DNA of 13,563 nt. Source: JBBREP01 sp036501845. Lineage in GTDB: Bacteria > Actinomycetota > Acidimicrobiia > IMCC26256 > PALSA-610. Positions 6,053-13,224 of this stretch are shown here, in pieces. The position numbers were made by a program, and so were the translations under genes. Below the pieces are notes generated by a model. It was not told the DNA's origin and did no database searches. It saw only the letters and a program-made list of their open reading frames with translations. Position 1 is the first letter of the stretch. Each line of letters opens with the position of its first letter. The stretch covers positions 1-13,563 of the forward strand of contig DASXZO010000167.1 in NCBI GenBank assembly GCA_036501845.1, in the 5' to 3' direction.

Positions 6053-9000
6053 CTAGCTGTTTGCGGTGGCTCCCGAGCGGGCAACCGCGATGCCCGACGT
6101 GCCGAGATACGACGACACGACGCGCGGGTCGTTGACGACGGCCGATGGCGCCCCGTCGGCGACGACCTCACCGAGGTCCATGGCGATGAGGCGGTCGGAG
6201 ATGGACAGCAACAGTGGCACGTCATGCTCGATCACGAGCAGGCTCGTGCCGGTTTCGGCGCGAATGCGGAGCAGCAGCGGGCCGAGCGCCTCGGCTTCGC
6301 GCTGGGCGATACCGCTCGACGGCTCGTCGAGCAGCAGCACGGTCGGTTCGTGGGCGAGCACGCAGGCGAGGTCGACGATGCGGCGGCTGCCGGTCGACAA
6401 CTCGCGCAGCAACTTGTCGCGGAAGTCGCCGATGCCGGTGAGCTCGATGAGCTCGTCGGCGCGCTGCTGCAGCCTCGCCTCCGACTCCTTCACCGCGGGG
6501 AGCCACACCGCGGCCGCGAACGGGTCGCGAACTTCCACCTTGCGCTCGAGCGCGATCTTCAGCGTCTCGGCCACGCTCATACTCGGGAACAAGCGGCCGT
6601 CTTGGAACGAGCGGCCGAGGCCGAGCCAGGCGCGCTGGTGCGGCGGCAGCCCGGTGACGTCGCGGCGGTCGTCGCCCGCTCCGAGCAGCACCGTGCCGCC
6701 GTCGAGCGGGATGAAACCGCCGATGGCATCGAACAGTGTGGTCTTCCCTGCACCGTTGGGGCCGATGAAGCCGACTACTTCGTGGGCGGCGATCGTGAAC
6801 GTCACGTCGTCGAGCGCAACGACGCCGCCGTAGCGCTTGGTGACGCCTGAAACCTGCAAACGGATCTCGGTGACGTCCGAACCGTTGGCGCCGTTGGCGC
6901 CGTTCGGACTGGCGAGTGCGGGCGCCGGCGCGTCGGCGTGCACTTCGTCGGCGACCTCTTCGAGCGCGGCCTCGGCGCGTGCGTCGTTCGCGGCTGCGCC
7001 CTTGGTGACCGTGGCCGCGCCTTCGAGGAACACCGAACGCAGGATGTCGGGCCGCTCGAGGAGTTCCTTGGTGGGACCGTGGAAGCGGATCTCGCCCTTC
7101 TCCATGAAGTAGGCGGTCTCGGCCATGGCGAGCGCGAGGTTCACCGACTGCTCCACGAGGATGATCGTGGTGCCCTGCGCGCGGATGTCGTTCACGATGC
7201 CGAGCAACTGGTCGACCACTGCCGGCGCAAGGCCGAGCGAGAGCTCGTCGATCATCAGCAGGCGCGGCTTCATGATGAAGCACATGCCCAACGCGAGCAT
7301 CTGCTGCTGGCCGCCCGAGAGATTGCCGGCGAGCTCTTCGTGACGCTCGCGCAGCACGGGGAAGAGGTCGAGCACGCGCTCGGTGGCCGCGGCCACGGCT
7401 TCCTTCTCGTTGCGGCGCGTCCAGCTCGCGAGCTGCAGGTTGTCGGCCACACTCAGCCCGGGGAACGTGCCCTGACCGCCCGGCATCAGCACCACGCCGC
7501 GCCCGGCCACCTCGTCGGGAGGCGCGTAGGTGGCGTCGCGGCCGTCGAACACCACGGCACCGTTCGTGGCTTCGACGAGCCCGCAGATCGTCTTCAGCAG
7601 CGTCGACTTGCCGGCACCGTTCGTGCCGAGCAGCGCGACGATCTCGCCCTCGTCCACTTCGAAGTTCACGCTGAACAACACCTGCACGTTGTCGTACGAC
7701 ACGTCGATGTTGCGCACGAGCAGCAGCTTGGCCAGGCCGGCGCGCCGCTGGAACATCACCTCGGCTTGCGCCGCGGTCGACGTCCACACCCGGTTGATGT
7801 CGGACTTCACGTAGAACGACGCGGTGGCGATGATCCACGACCCGATGAGGAAGATCGGCGCCATGATCAGGAGGCCGGTGCGAATGCTCCATGTGTCGGC
7901 GATCCACGTGACGAGGTAGATGCCCACGAATCCCGGCACGATGAAGAGCGACGCCATCGCGTAGCCCATCGAACGCACCTTGGGCGGGATCGCCAGCGAC
8001 AGCGCCGCGAAGATGCCGGGCGTCAGGAGCGAGATGATCGCCACCACGAACACGTTCATCAGGATCGCGAGCCAGAGGTAGGGAGTGACTGCGAAGAGCG
8101 CGAAGGCGCCGGCCACGAACACGCCGACCACCGCGAGCAGCCGCAGCCCGATGCCCGGGTCCTGCAGCATCAGGCGTGAAGCGAGTGGCACACCCACGAG
8201 AATGCCGAGCACCGCGCCGGGCTGCGTGCCCGCGTTGATGAAGCCGCGTGCCGCCACATTCAGGTGGTACACGTGGTCGTAGTAGAGGCTCGTGAGCACG
8301 CTCAGCCCGATGAACGCGGTCGCGAGGAACGGCAGCGAGTACCAGATGCGGCGCAGCGTGCCGATCGCCCACAGGATCCGCACCGACTCGGCGAAGCTCG
8401 GCGGTACCTCGTCGGTGGCGACCGTGTCGTCGGAGGCACCCATCGCGATGCGTTCCCAGCGGCCGCGTTGCGGCTCGCGCATTTTCGTGCCGAGGATCAC
8501 GAACACGATCGTGGGGATCACGAAGATGAGGAACGGCGCCTTCCATCCCCACCAGTACGCGAACAGGCCGCCGAACGCCGCGCCGATGAACGATCCCGTC
8601 GGCACCGCGAGCGCGTGGAACCCGTACGTGTCGGTACGCGCTTCGATGGGGTAGTAGTCGGCGATCAGCGAGTTGTGCGTGGGCGTCACCACCGCGCGAC
8701 CAAGGTTGGCGCCGCTGCGCGCCACCACCAGGAACCACAACAGCGACGCGAACCCGGTCGCGAAACCGAACACGGCCCACACGCCCGCGCCGATCACGGC
8801 GAGGCTCACGCGCGCCAGACGGTCGGAGTAGAACGCGAGCGGGATCTCCACGATCAACGATGCGAGCGCGGTGAGTCCGACGATCGCGCCGATGCCTGCA
8901 GTCGACAGTCCGAAGGCGCGCTGGATGTCGGGTGCCAGCACCGCGAAGGCGTTCTGGTCGAGCTGTTCCACTGTGTGCAACCCGAAGAGCACGATGAGCG

Positions 9001-9100
9001 GGAACAGCGCCTGGCCATGCGTGAGCTCGCCGAAGTAACGGCTCGGCGAGCGCGGCTTCTTGGGCTTGATCGGCCCGAGGTCGACCCCAAAGACCTTCAC
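6053..9100 (-). CDS. Three-part fusion: MFS transporter + LivF-type ATPase + LivG-type ATPase
   Basis: This is one open frame of 1015 residues. It starts at GTG 9100, which overlaps the stop of the permease gene as GTGA and has AGGAG 7 bases upstream; a frame reaching 9331 is Arg-rich shadow. Residues about 30-430 are a full MFS carrier with 12 predicted helices, a motif-A-like YSDRLARV at 91-98 and a central cytosolic loop at about 205-250. Residues about 458-692 are a LivF-type ATPase: Walker A GTNGAGKS 492-499, signature LSGGQ 594-598, Walker B LLMIDE 614-619, and Gln in place of the switch His, as usual in LivF. A 50-residue Ala/Glu linker ends in Asn-Gly-Ala repeats. Residues about 746-1001 are a LivG-type ATPase: Walker A GPNGAGKT 780-787, atypical signature LSTGS 901-905, Walker B LLLDEP, switch His 959. 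LivF/LivG normally power the LivHM permease, encoded just upstream. The MFS part may carry a substrate itself or act as an extra membrane module. No frameshift or break is seen. Confidence 0.9.
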   Translation of the reverse strand: MKVFGVDLGPIKPKKPRSPSRYFGELTHGQALFPLIVLFGLHTVEQLDQNAFAVLAPDIQRAFGLSTAGIGAIVGLTALASLIVEIPLAFYSDRLARVSLAVIGAGVWAVFGFATGFASLLWFLVVARSGANLGRAVVTPTHNSLIADYYPIEARTDTYGFHALAVPTGSFIGAAFGGLFAYWWGWKAPFLIFVIPTIVFVILGTKMREPQRGRWERIAMGASDDTVATDEVPPSFAESVRILWAIGTLRRIWYSLPFLATAFIGLSVLTSLYYDHVYHLNVAARGFINAGTQPGAVLGILVGVPLASRLMLQDPGIGLRLLAVVGVFVAGAFALFAVTPYLWLAILMNVFVVAIISLLTPGIFAALSLAIPPKVRSMGYAMASLFIVPGFVGIYLVTWIADTWSIRTGLLIMAPIFLIGSWIIATASFYVKSDINRVWTSTAAQAEVMFQRRAGLAKLLLVRNIDVSYDNVQVLFSVNFEVDEGEIVALLGTNGAGKSTLLKTICGLVEATNGAVVFDGRDATYAPPDEVAGRGVVLMPGGQGTFPGLSVADNLQLASWTRRNEKEAVAAATERVLDLFPVLRERHEELAGNLSGGQQQMLALGMCFIMKPRLLMIDELSLGLAPAVVDQLLGIVNDIRAQGTTIILVEQSVNLALAMAETAYFMEKGEIRFHGPTKELLERPDILRSVFLEGAATVTKGAAANDARAEAALEEVADEVHADAPAPALASPNGANGANGSDVTEIRLQVSGVTKRYGGVVALDDVTFTIAAHEVVGFIGPNGAGKTTLFDAIGGFIPLDGGTVLLGAGDDRRDVTGLPPHQRAWLGLGRSFQDGRLFPSMSVAETLKIALERKVEVRDPFAAAVWLPAVKESEARLQQRADELIELTGIGDFRDKLLRELSTGSRRIVDLACVLAHEPTVLLLDEPSSGIAQREAEALGPLLLRIRAETGTSLLVIEHDVPLLLSISDRLIAMDLGEVVADGAPSAVVNDPRVVSSYLGTSGIAVARSGATANS
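6882..6904 (-). repeat. 9-base tandem repeat encoding Asn-Gly-Ala linker
   Basis: CCGTTGGCG occurs twice in tandem (6882-6890, 6891-6899), followed by a partial third unit. On the coding strand it gives NGANGANG, part of the flexible linker between the LivF and LivG domains. It fits slippage expansion of an interdomain linker rather than a regulatory site. Confidence 0.75.
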
Positions 9101-11250
9101 GGCTGTACTCCTACTGCCTCGGCCTGCGCCATCGCCTCGGGCGCGTCGGCGCCCACGACGGTCTCGACCACGAGCGTGTCGGCAAGGAGCGACGGCACGC
9201 GGATGTTTCTTCGCCGGGCCACCCAGCGCAGGCCCGCGTCGCGCAGGTCGCCGGCGGCCGCGCCGAGGCCGCCAGGCAGCAGCATCAGAACGAGCAACTC
9301 GCCGAGCCCGCTCGCGAGGAACTTCGCCCATTCGGCCGACGCGGGCACGAAGTAGTTGATGCCGAGGATGAACACCGCGCCCGCGATGCCGCCACCGATC
9401 GAACCCAGACCGCCGAGCACCACGATCGTGAAGATCGCGAGACCTTGGTAGAAGTTGAACTCATTGAGGATGAAGAAGTTGCGCGACTGCGTGACGGTGA
9501 GCCCGCCGGCGACGCCGGCCATGATGCCCGACACCACGAGCGCGGTGATGTAGGCCGACCACGAGCCGATGCCGAACGCTTGGGCGTTGCGCTCGTTCTC
9601 GCGCAGGCCGATGAGCACGCGTCCCGCGCGGGCGCGCCGCAAGCCCTTCGCCGCGAGGATCGCGGCCGCGAGCATCACGAGACAGAAGAAGTAGTAGCGC
9701 ACATCGCTGTCGAGCGTGATCCGTCCGAAGAGATGGGGTCTGAACCGCGTCGCGTCAGCTTCGAACAGCGGCAGCTTGCTCTTGAGGAACCACGGGGCGA
9801 GGTTCGCGGTGAGCAGATACGGCGCCGCGAGCATCAGCGCGAGCGTGGTGATGCCGAGCGCGAGGCCACCCGCGCGGATCGCGGGGAGGCCCACGAGCAA
9901 CAGCATGACCACACTCACCGCGGCCGCCATCACGAGCGCAAGCGACAGATCCCAGTGGTAGCGGGTGGTCATCGTTCCCGCGGCCGCGCCACCGAAGGCC
10001 ACGAGTGCGAGATGGCCCAGGCTCACTTGGCCGGCCCATCCGGTGAGCACCACCAACGACACCGCAACGATCGAATAGATCACGATCGACGTGGCGAGGA
10101 TCAGCTTCGAGTCGGAGAACCAGAACGGGATCGCGATCACGAACGCACCGAGGGCGACCATGAGGCCGATGCGCGTCCACTTCACCTCGGGCACGTTGCG
10201 CAGTTCGTGCGGGATCGGGCGCACCTCACGGCTGTCCTGCCAGGAGCTCACCATTCCGGCGCGGGTACCGCGTGTCTGACGGACCACCAACACCGCGACG
10301 ATTGCGACGAGCGCGATACCGAAGTCGCGTTGTGACGGGTCGGGCCACTCGTAACGGATCGACGCGTTGAGGATGCCCATGCCGATCGACGTGAGGACGA
10401 TCGTGGGCATGTGGTCGAACCGTCCGATGACCGCGGCGGCGAGCGTCATCAGCAGGATCTCGGCACCAAGCGGATAGCCGCGCGGCAAGCCCGCGTTGCC
10501 GATGTAGAGCATCATCGCGATGTACGAGAGCACCGCCGAGATGATCCACACCATGCTGTGGATCCGGCGCACAGGGATACCGAGCAGCGATGCGCGATCG
10601 GAGCGCTCCGCCGAGGCGCGGATCGCCTTACCGAACGAGCCGAAACGCAGGAAGAACGCCAGCGCGATCAGCACGATCGGCGCCACGATGATGATCAGCA
10701 CGTCGTCGCCCGCGAAGTTCGTGGAGCCGACACCGAACGAGGTCGAGATCGGCGGCTTGAAGAACGTGGCCGAGCCCGTGCCGAACGCCACGTTGAGGCC
10801 GAGCGCGGCCGACACGAGCAACTGTTGGATGCCGGTGGTGGCCACAGTGAGGATCAGCCGCGGCGAGTTGCGGAAGCGCCGGATGAAGACGAACTCGATC
10901 GTGAGACCCACCACGATCGCGGTGAGCAACCCCACGATCACGGCGAGGTAGTAGTTCCAGCCAGTGTCGAGGATGAGCAGGCTCGCGAGCGTCGCGGCCG
11001 CGAACCCCATCTCGCTCTGCGCGAAGTTGATGATGTTGTTGGTCCGGTAGATCAGCGTCATGCCCACCGCGAGCAGGGCGATGATCAGCCCGCGGTCGGC
11101 ACCTTGCAGCATCACGCCCGGCGACGTGACGAAGCCGGTGTACCCCGGCTGACCGTGCTGCGGGCCGGCGAGGTGCTGGAGCACCACCACGCCGAGGATC
11201 AAGAGGAGCGGCACTACCGGGCCGAGGATGCGACGCACCGATGTGCTCAT
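9097..11250 (-). CDS. LivH-LivM fused permease of a HAAT-type ABC importer
   Basis: The protein has 717 residues from an ATG at 11250, whose ATGA overlaps the tetR stop. LivH and LivM are normally two proteins that form the membrane channel of branched-chain amino acid importers; here they are one chain. The LivH half (about 10-330) shows GMTLIYRTNNIINFAQSEMG at 63-82 and the ATPase-contact loop AIRASAERSDRASLLGI at 209-225. The LivM half (about 360-665) shows TGWAGQVSLGHLALVAFGG at 403-421, the contact loop LIGLRENERNAQAFGI at 546-561, and GGLGSIGGGIAGAVFILG at 613-630. A hydrophilic linker (about 325-358) joins the halves on the cytosolic side, and a 50-residue soluble tail ends the protein. 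Both contact loops are intact, so it should accept two ATPase domains, which the next gene supplies. The open frame upstream to 12744 is antisense shadow. No strong Shine-Dalgarno sequence is present; translation is probably coupled to tetR. Confidence 0.92.
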   Translation of the reverse strand: MSTSVRRILGPVVPLLLILGVVVLQHLAGPQHGQPGYTGFVTSPGVMLQGADRGLIIALLAVGMTLIYRTNNIINFAQSEMGFAAATLASLLILDTGWNYYLAVIVGLLTAIVVGLTIEFVFIRRFRNSPRLILTVATTGIQQLLVSAALGLNVAFGTGSATFFKPPISTSFGVGSTNFAGDDVLIIIVAPIVLIALAFFLRFGSFGKAIRASAERSDRASLLGIPVRRIHSMVWIISAVLSYIAMMLYIGNAGLPRGYPLGAEILLMTLAAAVIGRFDHMPTIVLTSIGMGILNASIRYEWPDPSQRDFGIALVAIVAVLVVRQTRGTRAGMVSSWQDSREVRPIPHELRNVPEVKWTRIGLMVALGAFVIAIPFWFSDSKLILATSIVIYSIVAVSLVVLTGWAGQVSLGHLALVAFGGAAAGTMTTRYHWDLSLALVMAAAVSVVMLLLVGLPAIRAGGLALGITTLALMLAAPYLLTANLAPWFLKSKLPLFEADATRFRPHLFGRITLDSDVRYYFFCLVMLAAAILAAKGLRRARAGRVLIGLRENERNAQAFGIGSWSAYITALVVSGIMAGVAGGLTVTQSRNFFILNEFNFYQGLAIFTIVVLGGLGSIGGGIAGAVFILGINYFVPASAEWAKFLASGLGELLVLMLLPGGLGAAAGDLRDAGLRWVARRRNIRVPSLLADTLVVETVVGADAPEAMAQAEAVGVQP

Positions 11251-11873
11251 GAGGCCACGAGGATCCGGTGCAGCCCCAGCCGCAACGCCGCGCAGGCCGC
11301 GTCGACGTCGTGATCCTGTTGATGGCGCCAGTGATCCCACGTGGCCGCGGAGGCGAGTGCGTCGCACGCCGCGGTCACGGCTGCCCGTTCGCCTGCGGGA
11401 AGCGCCTCGAGCTCGGGCGCGAACACCGACTCGAACTCGTGCCGAGCGCGACGGCGACCGTGTGAGAGCAGCTGCGCGAGGCCCGGCGAGAACGGTTCCT
11501 GGAGTGCGGCCGCATGACGCACCTCGCCGAGTGCTTCGTAGACACGAGCGCGCTGCGACACGAAGGCGTCGAGCCGCGCTTCGAAGGGCCCGGTCGACGG
11601 AATGGCCTCCATGAGGCCGGCGATGCGCCCGATCGCACGACCGGCAGCCGCGGTGAACAGGTCCTCGAGATCGTCGAAGTGCACGTACACCGAGCGCAAC
11701 GACGTGCCGGCGCGTTCGGCGATCTCCTTGGCCGTGGGGCGGAGATTGCCGTCGCGCAGGAGGTCGAGCAGGGCGTCGACCACCGAGGTGCGGGTGCGCT
11801 CGGATCTCGGGCTGCGCCCGCGACCGGCCGTGGCGTTGGGTTCCATCGTGGGCGAGGGCGTCGGCGGCACCAT
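11247..11873 (-). CDS. TetR-family transcriptional regulator, first gene of the transporter operon
   Basis: The protein has 208 residues from an ATG at 11873; ATG 11846 (199 residues) is an alternative, and neither has a good ribosome site. TetR proteins bind palindromic operators as dimers and let go on binding a ligand. Residues about 26-75 form the DNA-binding domain, with the helix-turn-helix TAKEIAERAGTSLRSVYVHF at 47-66 followed by the usual DLEDLF. The rest is an all-helical ligand and dimer domain with no recognisable ligand motif; a His/Trp-rich patch (ATWDHWRHQQDHDVDAACAA) near the C-terminus is typical of many members. Its stop overlaps the permease start by 4 bases, so regulator and transporter are co-translated. 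This suggests local feedback control by the transported compound. A palindromic region 46-60 bases upstream (11919-11933) is the likely operator and could also control the divergent gene. Confidence 0.92.
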   Translation of the reverse strand: MVPPTPSPTMEPNATAGRGRSPRSERTRTSVVDALLDLLRDGNLRPTAKEIAERAGTSLRSVYVHFDDLEDLFTAAAGRAIGRIAGLMEAIPSTGPFEARLDAFVSQRARVYEALGEVRHAAALQEPFSPGLAQLLSHGRRRARHEFESVFAPELEALPAGERAAVTAACDALASAATWDHWRHQQDHDVDAACAALRLGLHRILVAS

Positions 11874-11902
11874 GTCGGGGACATGTCAGCGTGTGACGCG
11901 CG

Positions 11903-11933
11903 GCACAGTACGGGTGTCTGCACACCCTGTGCA
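11903..11933. promoter_or_regulatory. Overlapping inverted repeats, likely TetR operator
   Basis: TGCACA-CCC-TGTGCA at 11919-11933 is a perfect 6-3-6 palindrome. It overlaps a second one, GGGTGT-CTGC-ACACCC at 11912-11927, and GCACAG (11903-11908) also pairs with CTGTGC (11927-11932). The size and symmetry fit TetR-family operators. The site lies in the 134-base region between tetR and the divergent beta-solenoid gene and covers the predicted -35 box and spacer, so binding would repress tetR and the transporter. The rest of the region (11874-12007) also holds GACATGTC at 11880-11887 but no other clear signal. Confidence 0.5.
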
Positions 11934-11934
11934 A
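11905..11934 (-). promoter_or_regulatory. Candidate promoter for the tetR-transporter operon
   Basis: Read leftward, TTGCAC (11934-11929) and TACTGT (11910-11905) are separated by 18 bases, a workable sigma-70-type arrangement. Transcription would begin near 11898, about 25 bases before the tetR ATG. The boxes match consensus only partly, so this is a weak prediction. It is supported by its position and by the dyad that lies between and over the boxes. Confidence 0.35.
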
Positions 11935-12007
11935 GGACCACCGCGCTCTTGGGGACGGCCGTAGATTGCGCGGGCGTCGCGAAGTCGCCGAACGAGGTAG
12001 GGGAATC

Positions 12008-12667
12008 TTGCCGGAACGCGTCACCGTGGTCGCCCGGAGTGGCAGCGTGTCGGTGCGCGCCGCGGCGGTGCAGGAGGTCTCGGCGCAGGGCGCCAGCGTG
12101 TCGCGGGGCCCCAGCGGGCTCGTGGTGGGCGGGGGCTCGCATGCCGTCCACGTGGTGGTCCCCGAGGGCACCGACGTGGTCGTCGGCGTCGCATCGGGCA
12201 AAGTCGTGTGCGAGGGCGCGCTCGGGGCGGTCACGATCACCGCCCGCTCCGGGCACGTGATCGTCGAGCAGGCGGCGAGCGTCGACGCCCGCACCGCATC
12301 GGGCCGCATCGACATCGGCCGCTGCGACGGCGCGTGCAACACGCTGACGAAGAGCGGCGTGATCAAGATCGGCAGTGCCGCCGCGGTCGACGTGTCGGCG
12401 ATCTCCGGAAGGGTCACCATCGGCGCGGTCGCGCACGCGCGCGTGAAGTGCGTGTCGAGCGTCGTGAAGCTCACCACGGGCCCGCGCCCGGATGTGCGGG
12501 TGCGCACGATCTCGGGCGCCGTCGAGATCGCGGTGCCGCGCGGTGCCCGACCGCGCACGAACCTGCGCGCGAAGGTCGGGCGCATCCGCTGCGACTGCGA
12601 GGTGGGTGACGACGGCCTCGTCGACGTCGAGACGGTGTCGGGCCGTATCAGCGTCGTGTGCGACTGA
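12008..12667 (+). CDS. Predicted beta-solenoid repeat protein (DUF4097/adhesin-like), cytosolic
   Basis: The protein has 219 residues from a TTG at 12008, chosen because GAGGTAGGGG stands 4-5 bases upstream; a TTG at 11966 lacks this. The chain is built almost entirely of repeats with the pattern SG-x-[VI]-x-[VIL]: at residues 11, 63, 81, 98, 116, 133, 150 (SS), 169, 190 (VG) and 211. The step is 17-19 residues in the middle and 21 near the end. Such a pattern predicts a right-handed beta-helix like that of DUF4097 (putative adhesin) proteins. There is no signal peptide, membrane helix or sorting motif, so it is probably cytosolic or exported in an unknown way. Six Cys are scattered through it. 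The stop lies 6 bases before the adenylyl cyclase gene, so the two form an operon, divergent from tetR. The molecular function of this family is unknown. Confidence 0.8.
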   Translation: MPERVTVVARSGSVSVRAAAVQEVSAQGASVSRGPSGLVVGGGSHAVHVVVPEGTDVVVGVASGKVVCEGALGAVTITARSGHVIVEQAASVDARTASGRIDIGRCDGACNTLTKSGVIKIGSAAAVDVSAISGRVTIGAVAHARVKCVSSVVKLTTGPRPDVRVRTISGAVEIAVPRGARPRTNLRAKVGRIRCDCEVGDDGLVDVETVSGRISVVCD

Positions 12668-12673
12668 TTCATC

Positions 12674-13210
12674 ATGACCGCCTCGACCACCACACTCAGC
12701 GGCGCAATCGCGTTCTGCGACATCGTCGGCTTCACCGAGCTCACAGCCGATCATGGTGACGAGGTCGCGCTCGCCCTCGTGGAGCAGCACGAGAGCTTGA
12801 CGCGCGCGCTCTTGCCCGACGGCGCGCGCATCGTGAAGCAGCTCGGTGATGGTCTGCTGCTGTACTTCGGCGAGGCCGACGGTGCGGTCGACGCACTCGT
12901 GCGCCTGCACACCGACACGCGCAGTGCCGCGGTGGGCGACGTCCCGCTGTGGATACGCACCGGTCTGCACTGGGGCTCGCCGCGGGTGCGTGGCGACGAT
13001 CTCATCGGCCACGACGTGAATCTGGCGTCTCGTGTGGTCGCGCTTGCGGCTCCCGGCGAACTTTTGGTGACTGATGCCTACGTGGGCGCCTGCCCGGCTG
13101 TGCGGGATCGCCTCGTGGAACTCGGCCCCGTGTTCGTGAAGGGCGTGAGCGACCCCATAGGCGTCTGGCGCCTGCGCGACGAACTCCCCCAATTCGACGA
13201 CGGAATCTGA
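12674..13210 (+). CDS. Class III adenylyl cyclase, single catalytic domain
   Basis: The protein has 178 residues from an ATG at 12674. It would convert ATP to cyclic AMP. The domain spans residues about 8-165 and has all six class III residues: metal-binding Asp16 (AFCDIVGFTEL) and Asp59 (QLGDGLLLYF), adenine-specifying Lys55 and Asp109 (GDDLIGHDVN), and transition-state Asn116 and Arg120 (VNLASRV). The Asp-to-Asn and Asp-to-Arg spacings of 7 and 11 match the mammalian C2 domain. ATP rather than GTP is therefore the expected substrate. There is no fused sensor, HAMP or membrane part, so activity would depend on homodimerisation and on unknown partners. The preceding beta-solenoid gene ends 6 bases upstream with no Shine-Dalgarno between, which points to coupled translation and possibly a shared task. 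It converges on the acyl-CoA synthetase gene with 10 bases between stops. Confidence 0.92.
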   Translation: MTASTTTLSGAIAFCDIVGFTELTADHGDEVALALVEQHESLTRALLPDGARIVKQLGDGLLLYFGEADGAVDALVRLHTDTRSAAVGDVPLWIRTGLHWGSPRVRGDDLIGHDVNLASRVVALAAPGELLVTDAYVGACPAVRDRLVELGPVFVKGVSDPIGVWRLRDELPQFDDGI

Positions 13211-13224
13211 TCGCGCGGGATCAG
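13207..13224. terminator. Small dyad spanning two convergent stop codons
   Basis: CTGATC (13207-13212) pairs with GATCAG (13219-13224) across a 6-base loop. The stem contains the TGA of the cyclase gene and, on the other strand, the TGA of the acyl-CoA synthetase gene. It could be a weak bidirectional terminator, but the stem is short and there is no T-run, so support is slight. Confidence 0.25.

Noticed and set aside
6882..6904. Possible short CRISPR-like or regulatory repeat
   Set aside because: Only two full 9-base units, in frame, encoding an Asn-Gly-Ala linker.
6938..8179. 413-codon plus-strand frame
   Set aside because: His/Arg/Glu-rich antisense shadow of the LivF and MFS region.
6222..8780. 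852-codon minus-strand frame inside the MFS-LivF-LivG gene
   Set aside because: Arg-rich out-of-frame reading of a gene with clear ABC and MFS motifs.
9101..9331. N-terminal extension of the MFS-LivF-LivG protein
   Set aside because: Adds 77 Arg-rich residues within the permease gene; GTG 9100 has AGGAG and the GTGA overlap.
8264..9355. 363-codon plus-strand frame
   Set aside because: Antisense shadow of the MFS domain; composition unlike real proteins.
9445..10335. 296-codon plus-strand frame
   Set aside because: His/Asp/Arg-rich shadow of the LivM half of the permease.
11251..12744. Upstream extension of the LivHM frame
   Set aside because: Runs through tetR, the operator region and antisense to the beta-solenoid gene; Thr/Arg-rich without features.
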